Shown here piece after piece: positions 57,797-64,000 of a DNA stretch of 64,000 nucleotides (the stretch's first letter is position 1; each line of letters starts with the position of its first letter). The stretch is from the NCBI RefSeq assembly GCF_023923225.1, contig NZ_CP099489.1, forward strand, positions 4,464,001 to 4,528,000, given 5' to 3'. The position numbers and the translations under genes were made by a program. Source of the DNA: Ornithinimicrobium faecis. Its GTDB lineage: Bacteria; Actinomycetota; Actinomycetes; Actinomycetales; Dermatophilaceae. The notes beneath the pieces are model-generated. The model did no database searches. It was not told the origin of the DNA and worked only from the letters and a program-made list of their open reading frames with translations.

Positions 57797-59305
57797 TCAG
57801 GGGGATTTTGGTTGCTCGCGCCAGGCCCGCTCAAAGGGCAGTCGCCAGGCGTGCGGCGCGATCAGTTGGTGGATCGCATTCGGCCCCCAGGTTCCTGGAG
57901 CGTAGGGCTTGACCGGCGGCGGATTCTCCAGCAGCGGCGCGGCGCGTGCCCACAGGCTCTCGATGCCTTCGGCGGTCGTGAACAGCGTGTGGTCGCCGTG
58001 CATCGCGTCCAGGATCAGCCGCTCGTAGGCCTCCAGGACGTCACCGGCCGCCGCTGTCTCCCGGGTGGAGAACTGCATGGACAGCTTCTCCAACTTCATC
58101 CCCGGCCCGGGTCGCTTGCCATAGAAGGACAACGACACTTTGGACTCATCAGCCAGGTCGAACGTCAGGTGATCCGGGCCAGCCTGTCCGACACCGGAGT
58201 TGGACGGGAACATGGAGCGCGGGGCCTCCTTGAAGGCGATGGAGATGATGCGCGCTCCCTCAGCCATCCTCTTGCCCGTGCGCAGATAGAACGGGACACC
58301 CGCCCAGCGCCAGTTGTCGATCTGACAGCGCAGCGCGATGAAGGTCTCGGTGTCCGAGTCCCTGGCGACCCCCTCCTCGGTGAGGTACTCGGCATACTGC
58401 CCGCGCACGACATGCGCCGGATCGAGCGGGAGCAGTGAGCGGAAGACCTTGTTCTTCTCCTCGCTGATGGCCCCCGGCTCCAGAGCGGTGGGCGGCTCCA
58501 TCGCGACGAAGGCCAGCACCTGGAACAGGTGGCTCACCACCATGTCCTTGAAGGCTCCGGTTGCCTCGTAGAACCCGGCGCGCCGGTCCAGGCCGAGAGT
58601 CTCTGGGATGTCGATCTGCACGTGATCGATGAAGTTGCGGTTCCAGATGGGCTCGAACAGGCCGTTGGCGAAGCGGAACGCCAGGATGTTCTGGGCCGCT
58701 TCCTTGCCGAGAAAGTGATCGATCCGGAAGATCTGCTCCTCGGTGAAGGTCTCGTGGATGTGTGCGTTGAGGTCGACGGCGCTGGCCAGGTCCGTGCCGA
58801 ACGGCTTCTCCATCACGATGCGAGAGTCGGTGACCAGGTCGGCGTCGCGCAACAACTCGATCACGGACAGCGCGGCCTTCGGGGGGACGCTCAGATAGTG
58901 CAGCAGTCCAGCGTCCTCCCCCATCGACGCCTGTCCTTCGCGGACGACCCGCGCCAGCGCCTGTGCGCCCGCTGCGGACGGCACGAAGTGGAGACGCTCG
59001 GCGAACTTGGCCCACTCCTGATCACTGAGGTCCCGGTTGCCGAACTCGTGGATGGCCTGCTTGGCGAACTCCCGGAACTCGGCATCGTCGAGTTCCTCCA
59101 ACGACGTCCCGACGACCCTGATCTCCGGGGCCAACTCAGACACGGACAGATAGGCCAGTCCAGGAAGGAGCTTGCGCCGCGCGAGATCGCCACACGCCCC
59201 GAACAGCACGATGACGTGGGGGTCGGCGAACTCCGTCGCTTGCGGTGCCGGCCCGAGCCCGGGATAGGACGTGGTCTGGGCGAGTGGATCGATCCGGTCA
59301 GTCAC
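57797..59305 (-). CDS. zwf: glucose-6-phosphate 1-dehydrogenase
   Basis: A 502-residue enzyme that oxidises glucose 6-phosphate with NADP+ in the pentose phosphate pathway. The dinucleotide loop is LFGACGDLARRKLLP (Cys in place of the usual Ser), the active-site motif is RIDHFLGKE, and EKPFGTDL is present. It has no adjacent opcA, tal or gnd, so it is a second or stand-alone Zwf copy. The start is uncertain: GTG 59305 is chosen, TTG 59347 would add 14 residues. Confidence 0.9.
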   Translation of the reverse strand: MTDRIDPLAQTTSYPGLGPAPQATEFADPHVIVLFGACGDLARRKLLPGLAYLSVSELAPEIRVVGTSLEELDDAEFREFAKQAIHEFGNRDLSDQEWAKFAERLHFVPSAAGAQALARVVREGQASMGEDAGLLHYLSVPPKAALSVIELLRDADLVTDSRIVMEKPFGTDLASAVDLNAHIHETFTEEQIFRIDHFLGKEAAQNILAFRFANGLFEPIWNRNFIDHVQIDIPETLGLDRRAGFYEATGAFKDMVVSHLFQVLAFVAMEPPTALEPGAISEEKNKVFRSLLPLDPAHVVRGQYAEYLTEEGVARDSDTETFIALRCQIDNWRWAGVPFYLRTGKRMAEGARIISIAFKEAPRSMFPSNSGVGQAGPDHLTFDLADESKVSLSFYGKRPGPGMKLEKLSMQFSTRETAAAGDVLEAYERLILDAMHGDHTLFTTAEGIESLWARAAPLLENPPPVKPYAPGTWGPNAIHQLIAPHAWRLPFERAWREQPKSP

Positions 59306-59377
59306 CCTGCGGAGTCTTGCAGCAACCTGCAGAGGTGTCGAGGGCAACGTGGCAAGGGAACGAGGATCGGGAGGGGG

Positions 59378-60010
59378 TTAGTCGGTGCCGACGAAGCCGG
59401 ACTCAAAAGCAGCGATGACCGCCTGCGTGCGGTCGCGGGCGTCGAGCTTGGTCAGCAGCGAGCGCACATAGGTCTTGACGGTCTCGCGGCCCAGGAAGAG
59501 CTCGGCCGCGATCTCGGCGTTGCTGTGGCCCCGAGCCAGCAGGCGCAACACCTCAGCCTCACGGGTCGACAACGCCGGCAGCACCCGAGCAGGCCGGGCC
59601 GTGCGACGCACCAGGTCGCGGATGGCATCCGGGAAGAGCAGTCCATCCACCGCCGCGACGGTCCGCACCGCGTGCACCAACTGATCGGCGCCAGCGCGCT
59701 TGAGCAGGAAACCGTGGGCGCCCGCCTCGAGCGCCTCCAACACATACGAATCGTGCTCGAAGGTCGTCACCACCAGCACCCGCGGTGGGTCGTCGGCTCG
59801 CAGCAACCGCCGCGTCGCCTCAATGCCGTCCAGACGGGGCATCCGCACGTCCATCACCACCACGTCGGGCGTGACCTGCCGCGCTCGAGTCAGGGCCTCC
59901 GCGCCGTCTGCTGCCTCGCCCACCACCTCGAGGTCGGGCTCGGATCCGAGGATCGCGGCGAAGCCCGAGCGGACCATGGCGTCGTCATCCACCACGAGCA
60001 CGCTGATCAT
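59378..60010 (-). CDS. NarL/LuxR-family response regulator
   Basis: A 210-residue regulator with receiver domain (phospho-acceptor Asp54 in VVMDVRMP, Lys104) and a C-terminal LuxR helix-turn-helix (LSTREAEVLRLLARGHSNAE, VKTYVRSLLTKL). It starts within the stop codon of the kinase gene (ATGA), its partner. Targets may include the divergent membrane protein gene at 61324. Confidence 0.93.
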   Translation of the reverse strand: MISVLVVDDDAMVRSGFAAILGSEPDLEVVGEAADGAEALTRARQVTPDVVVMDVRMPRLDGIEATRRLLRADDPPRVLVVTTFEHDSYVLEALEAGAHGFLLKRAGADQLVHAVRTVAAVDGLLFPDAIRDLVRRTARPARVLPALSTREAEVLRLLARGHSNAEIAAELFLGRETVKTYVRSLLTKLDARDRTQAVIAAFESGFVGTD

Positions 60011-61215
60011 GAGTCACCTCTGGCCGGCAGGCTCGCCTCAAGCCGCCACCACGGCCGCCCGTCGAGGCTGACCGGACCGGCAACGAGGGTTCCACCGGCC
60101 AGGGTCAGGCGCTCGCGCATCCCCACGAGTCCGCGGCCGCCGGCGCGTGCTGTCCCCTCGCCAAGGACTGGGTTCTCCACCAGGATCTCGATGCGCCCAT
60201 CCTCCACCTGCACCCGGCCACGTGCCTCACCGGACCCGTGACGGTGGACGTTGGTCAGGGCCTCCTGCACCACCCGGTATGCCGTGCGCGCGGCCTCCGC
60301 ACCCACGTCACCGATGGCGTCGTCACAGGTGATGGTGGAGCGGCCCTGCGGGCCGAGGTCGCCCAGCAGGTCGGCGATCGGCGCCAGGCTCGGCGCGGGG
60401 TCGAGGGGTGGGCCATCGACGCGAGTGCCCTCACGCAGCGAGCCGAGCACCTCGTCGAGCTCGGACACCGCTGCCCGCGTGGCCTTGGAGATCTGCTCCA
60501 GAGCCCGCTGGGCAAAGGCAGGATCCCGGCTGGCGACCCGCGCGCCAGCCTCGGCCTGCACCCCGATCGCCGTCAGGGAGTGCCCGATGGAGTCGTGCAG
60601 CTCACGCGCCAACTCGTGCGAGCGCAGGAGCCGCGCACGATCCTCCTCGGCCAGCAGGAGCAGGTCGCCAGATGTTGGTCCCAGGACGCGCGGTGCCAGG
60701 GCACGCAGCAGCGCCACCAGGACCACCTGCCCCAGGGTCCCGAGGAGCAACAGGGCCAGGCCGAGGGCACCCACTGCCACAGCAGGCAGGGAGCGCAACA
60801 TCTCCGGCAGGGACTCGCCGACACCGTCATTGACCGTGGCGACCAGCAGGACGAGACCCTGGGGCACGCACCAGAGCAGCGCCAGCAGCGACGTGCCCCC
60901 GAGCAGGATGACGATGACAGCCCAGAGCAACCCACGACGGCGCGACTCCCAGGAAGAACTGTCGGCTGGCCGAGTCAGTGGCACCTCGAGCAGGGTGCTG
61001 GCCAGCCCCACCTCGGCCGCGCGGACCGGCGGAGCGAGCAGCAGGGCCACCACGATGACACCCACGAGCGCAACGAGGGTCGCCATCACCAGCCGCACCG
61101 AGCCCTGCGTGGTGACGATGGTCATGCTGAATCCGAAGGTCAGCCACGCCACCAGGGCCGCGCAGGCACCGCCCACCAACAGGTGCAGCAGTCCCTTCGT
61201 CCAGCGTCCGACCAT
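60007..61215 (-). CDS. HisKA_3-type sensor histidine kinase
   Basis: A 402-residue kinase of the NarX/DesK-like group. The N-terminal half has about four to five membrane helices with little extracellular sequence; the phospho-acceptor is in ELARELHDSIGHSLTAIG; the ATPase is short (VVQEALTNVHRHGSG, GRGLVGMRERL). It likely senses membrane state or antibiotics, as related systems often regulate transporters. The ATG at 61215 lies 7 bases after CAGACT. Confidence 0.92.
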   Translation of the reverse strand: MVGRWTKGLLHLLVGGACAALVAWLTFGFSMTIVTTQGSVRLVMATLVALVGVIVVALLLAPPVRAAEVGLASTLLEVPLTRPADSSSWESRRRGLLWAVIVILLGGTSLLALLWCVPQGLVLLVATVNDGVGESLPEMLRSLPAVAVGALGLALLLLGTLGQVVLVALLRALAPRVLGPTSGDLLLLAEEDRARLLRSHELARELHDSIGHSLTAIGVQAEAGARVASRDPAFAQRALEQISKATRAAVSELDEVLGSLREGTRVDGPPLDPAPSLAPIADLLGDLGPQGRSTITCDDAIGDVGAEAARTAYRVVQEALTNVHRHGSGEARGRVQVEDGRIEILVENPVLGEGTARAGGRGLVGMRERLTLAGGTLVAGPVSLDGRPWWRLEASLPARGDS

Positions 61216-61323
61216 GATTGCCAGTCTGGCAGCAGACGGCGGCGGCCTCCTCCCCCTTATGAGGGAGCGCGAACCCTCGCCGGTGGGAGGTGCGCCTGGC
61301 CACCACCGCGGGACGGTGGAGCC

Positions 61324-62259
61324 ATGAACACCAGAACAAGCTCCGCTCCAGCCACCAGACAACCAACCACCACGCATCGTCCCGACTCCGGGTCCCTGCC
61401 GCCGGTGGGGCCGGCACGTCGGGCACTCGCCGGGTTCGCCGCACTGACGACCCTGCCCTATCTGGCCCTCAAGGTGTCCTGGCTGGCCGGGATGCGGACC
61501 GGGCTCAACGACCCGGAGTTCGGCCACAGCAGCACCATGTTCTGGCTGAACTCCCTGACCATGGGCCTGGATGTCGTCGCCCTCGTGCTCGCCGTGATCT
61601 TCCTGACGCGGCGCGGCCTGCGCGCTCCGGCCTGGCTGGTCCTGCCGCCAATGTGGATCGGCGCCGGTCTGCTGGGCCAGATCCTGCTCGCCCTGCCGCT
61701 GGCGGTGTTCGTCAACACCGTGGCTCCCTCGCACCCGCCGACCGACGAGATCCCGCCGCTGGCCGACTGGGTCTATCCGCTGGTGTATGCCGGCTTCGCC
61801 GGGTTGGGCATCGGCCTGCTCGGGGCGTTCGCGATCTATGCCCGGCAGCGCTGGGGAGGACGGTCCCTGCCACCGGTGACCGCGCGGGCACGCCGGATGC
61901 TGCGCGGTGCGGCAGTCCTGATCGTGGGCGCTGGCGTCGTGCACACGGTCGTGTCCGGTGTGCCGCTGGATGCCCGGTTGCTCGATCTGGCGGTCGCGGT
62001 GGTGACCGCTGCAGCACTGCTCGCTCTCGGCCGTCCGAGTCTGCGCGGTCGGAGGGCCACGACAGCGCTCGTGGTCGCCTTCGTGGGGACCGGGGCCGTG
62101 GTCGCCTGGGGCACCTATCTCGGGGTGATCACGGCGATCCCCAACGAGTTGGTCGGACAGACGGAGACCGACTGGGCAACGGTCGGTGGTGCGGCGCTGC
62201 GCATGGCGGCCGGTTTCGTCGGCGTCGGTGCACTGGCGGTCCGGCTGACCCGGCGGTGA
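61324..62259 (+). CDS. polytopic membrane protein of unknown function
   Basis: A 311-residue protein with about seven hydrophobic segments after a polar N-terminus of 30 residues. It is divergent from the NarL-type two-component operon, with a shared 108-bp promoter region, and is thus a likely target of that system. No domain recognised; a conserved-looking LALKVSWLAGMRTGLNDPEF follows the first helix. Confidence 0.72.
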   Translation: MNTRTSSAPATRQPTTTHRPDSGSLPPVGPARRALAGFAALTTLPYLALKVSWLAGMRTGLNDPEFGHSSTMFWLNSLTMGLDVVALVLAVIFLTRRGLRAPAWLVLPPMWIGAGLLGQILLALPLAVFVNTVAPSHPPTDEIPPLADWVYPLVYAGFAGLGIGLLGAFAIYARQRWGGRSLPPVTARARRMLRGAAVLIVGAGVVHTVVSGVPLDARLLDLAVAVVTAAALLALGRPSLRGRRATTALVVAFVGTGAVVAWGTYLGVITAIPNELVGQTETDWATVGGAALRMAAGFVGVGALAVRLTRR

Positions 62260-62283
62260 CGACTTGGTAGGGACAACTTGGCT

Positions 62284-62898
62284 CTAGACGGCGTGGCTGA
62301 GGCCCTCGACCAGCGCCAGGGCTCCCATGCCAGCGAGCACCAGTCCGGACAGGATCTCGAACGCCGAGCCGGTGAGGACCCGACCGACCCGGCCACGTCC
62401 GGCGACCGAGGCCAGGACCACCAGCCAGAGGCCGACGCTGCCGGCGGCGATGGCCGGGACGACCACCGCTGAGCCGACCGTCAGCTCCGCCGGCAGCACG
62501 CGGGGGAAGGCGGCCAGGAAGATCAGGCCGGTCTTCGGGTTGGTCAGGCTGCTGGCCAGTCCGACGGCCAGCGGTCGACTCGGGGGCGCCAGCGCGGCAC
62601 CGGAGGTGTGGTGACGCAGCCCGTTGCGCAGGGCGAGCAGTCCCAGGACGAGGATCAGCAGGCCGCCGACGGCAGTGACCGTCGGGAGCAGGTGCGGCCA
62701 GGCGTCCAGCGCCAGCCGCAGGCCGGTCAGGGCGAACAGTGACCAGACCACGATCCCGGCTGCCGCACCGGCCGCATAGCGATAGCCCGCCGTCGCCGAA
62801 CGGGCGCCACAGCGCAGGGTGAGCAACGTGTCCGGCCCCGGAGTGAGAGCGAGAATCACGCTGACCGAGATCAGGCCGCTGAGCAGTGGCCAGGTCAC
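62284..62898 (-). CDS. LysE-family amino acid exporter
   Basis: A 204-residue LysE/RhtB exporter with six membrane helices. The family start SVILALTPGPDTLLTLRCGA and the middle SLTNPKTGLIFLAAFPRV are clear. Likely exports amino acids or their derivatives. It is divergent from a LysR regulator, the classic arrangement for lysE/lysG-type control. Confidence 0.9.
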   Translation of the reverse strand: MTWPLLSGLISVSVILALTPGPDTLLTLRCGARSATAGYRYAAGAAAGIVVWSLFALTGLRLALDAWPHLLPTVTAVGGLLILVLGLLALRNGLRHHTSGAALAPPSRPLAVGLASSLTNPKTGLIFLAAFPRVLPAELTVGSAVVVPAIAAGSVGLWLVVLASVAGRGRVGRVLTGSAFEILSGLVLAGMGALALVEGLSHAV

Positions 62899-63071
62899 GT
62901 CGAGACCCTTGAGACCGTCGGGACCGCTGGGACCGCCGGGACTGCTGAGCAGACCCGCGCGAACGGAGCCGGCGAGACAGGGAGGAAGTGGCGGTGGGGC
63001 ACTCTCTCAGAATGAGGCCGCCACCATGTCGGCACAAGCAATGATCTGCACACAATCGTTCGTTCCTGCCT

Positions 63072-63077
63072 TATCTT
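63072..63077 (+). promoter_or_regulatory. -10 box of the LysR gene (TATCTT)
   Basis: TATCTT, 7 bases before the ATG at 63085; leaderless start. Confidence 0.55.
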
Positions 63078-63084
63078 TGAGCAC

Positions 63085-63987
63085 ATGATCGACGTGCAGC
63101 GCCTTCGGGTCTGGCAGGCAGTGGTCGCGAGTGGCTCGGTGCACGCGGCGGCCCGGCACCTGGGCTACACCCCGTCGACGGTCAGTCAGCACGTCAAGCT
63201 CCTGGCGCGCGAGACCGGCCTGGTGCTGGCCACGCGAGTCGGGCGGGGCATCGAGCCCACCGCTGCCGGGCTGCGTCTTGCCGAGGAGGGCAGCGAGGTG
63301 ATCTCCAGTCTGGGGCGACTGGATCACGTCGTGTCCGACCTGCGGGATGGTCGCACCGACCACCTGAGCATCGCGTGCTTCGCGTCGGTCGCCCAGACGT
63401 GGGTGCCGGAGGTCGCAGAGCGGCTGCGTCACGAGCTCCCCGGCGTGGTCCTCGAGGTCAGCATCAGCGAGCCCCACGGCGGGCGAGGACGACGAGCACC
63501 CGATCTCGAGGTGGCCTCAGAGGCCCCGGATGAAGCCGGGTCGACCGGCGCGGCCTTCGTCCGCCACGACCTGGGCCTGGACCCCTTCGTCGTGGCCCTG
63601 CCCGTCGGCCACCGGCTTGCCTCAGCTGATGAGGTCCGCGTCGCCGAGTTGGCCGACGAGACCTGGATCGACAACGTCGTCTATGACAGCCCCACCCTGC
63701 GGATCCTGGTCGAGGCGTGCCGGGCCGCGGGGTTCCAGCCACAGTTTGCCGCCCGCTGCGATGACCACCAGGCGACCCTCGGCCTGGTCGCGGCCGGGCT
63801 CGGCATCACCGGCCTGCCCTCCCTCGCAGCCCACCGACTGCCGGACGGCGTGGTCGCCGTGCCGCTGGTGGACCCCGTGCCCCAACGCCGGATCGTCGCC
63901 AACCAGCGCCACCTCACCGCCCACACCCGGGCCTCCGCCGTGGCCCTGGAGGCCCTGCAACAGCTGGCCACCCAGGTGCGCGAATAG
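63085..63987 (+). CDS. LysR-family regulator of the LysE exporter
   Basis: A 300-residue LysR regulator with an N-terminal helix-turn-helix (WQAVVASGSVHAAARHLGYT, PSTVSQHVKLLARETG) and a C-terminal ligand-binding domain of two lobes. It is divergent from the lysE-like gene with a 186-bp shared promoter region, so it probably activates that exporter when amino acids accumulate. A leaderless promoter supports the start. Confidence 0.9.
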   Translation: MIDVQRLRVWQAVVASGSVHAAARHLGYTPSTVSQHVKLLARETGLVLATRVGRGIEPTAAGLRLAEEGSEVISSLGRLDHVVSDLRDGRTDHLSIACFASVAQTWVPEVAERLRHELPGVVLEVSISEPHGGRGRRAPDLEVASEAPDEAGSTGAAFVRHDLGLDPFVVALPVGHRLASADEVRVAELADETWIDNVVYDSPTLRILVEACRAAGFQPQFAARCDDHQATLGLVAAGLGITGLPSLAAHRLPDGVVAVPLVDPVPQRRIVANQRHLTAHTRASAVALEALQQLATQVRE

Positions 63988-64000
63988 CGCAGAGAGGCCA

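Overview
The window is 64 kb of high-G+C (roughly 70 percent) chromosomal DNA from an actinobacterium, most likely a member of the Micrococcales near Intrasporangiaceae/Ornithinimicrobiaceae. The evidence is a WhiB regulator, a mycothiol-dependent maleylpyruvate-isomerase-fold enzyme, SigE-family, ECF41-type and ECF42-type sigma factors, an IdeR/DtxR-type iron box, a GAF-ANTAR regulator, and many genes whose start codon lies 6-7 nt after a TANNNT -10 box (leaderless transcripts). I see no rRNA, tRNA, CRISPR array, prophage or intact insertion sequence. It reads as ordinary chromosome rich in regulators.

Layout. 1-5.1 kb: edge of an iron-regulated secreted protein, molybdenum cofactor genes (moaB-like, moaA), an orphan antitoxin-like gene, bioY plus a cupin gene, pdxK and an EamA exporter. 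5.3-11.2 kb: a secreted protein, an aldo/keto reductase, a GH13 alpha-glucan enzyme, an amino acid permease coupled to a tandem universal stress protein. 11.2-20.2 kb: an orphan sigma-4-like protein, a large LuxR ATPase regulator, a SigE-type sigma factor coupled to a 740-residue anti-sigma-like membrane protein, a tandem GNAT, and an operon of MFS exporter, thiamine-binding protein and CapA lipoprotein. 21.9-25 kb: an OmpR-type two-component system followed by an exported protein with a poly-aspartate tail, separated by three 41-bp repeats. 25-28 kb: ACC deaminase with its GntR regulator, three 32-bp repeats, and a DsbA-like oxidoreductase coupled to a 50-residue cysteine-pair protein. 27.9-37.3 kb: LacI regulator and uxaC, glycosyltransferase with WhiB, GAF-ANTAR, M20 peptidase, two kinase-less sensor-type membrane proteins, a YcaQ/AlkX-type DNA glycosylase, FdxA. 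37.4-44.5 kb: an HTH regulator with three C-terminal cysteines, methyltransferase, GNAT, an ECF42 operon, and a CopB-type P-type ATPase followed by a 32-residue membrane protein. 44.6-53 kb: VOC and APH proteins, TerC, an ECF41 module with two matching promoters, LLM oxidoreductase, DinB-fold enzymes, a duplicated PCD-VOC fusion. 53-64 kb: a decayed ATPase gene, a CmtR-type sensor with a CDF metal exporter, thioesterase, PhzF, GNAT, glucose-6-phosphate dehydrogenase, a NarL two-component system, LysE exporter and LysR regulator.

Functional links visible in the sequence are regulator-target pairs (ECF41, ECF42, SigE/anti-sigma, GntR/AcdS, CmtR/CDF, LacI/UxaC, LysR/LysE), most of them joined by 4-bp ATGA or GTGA overlaps. 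Across the window the octamer GTATGCCG/CGGCATAC occurs 28 times, far above chance, including in short intergenic gaps. Tyrosine is encoded mainly by TAT although other codons end in G or C. Two very short genes (50 and 32 codons), both placed in operons, are the most promising undescribed genes; the repeat arrays and a twice-seen foldable 44-nt element are the main unexplained non-coding features.
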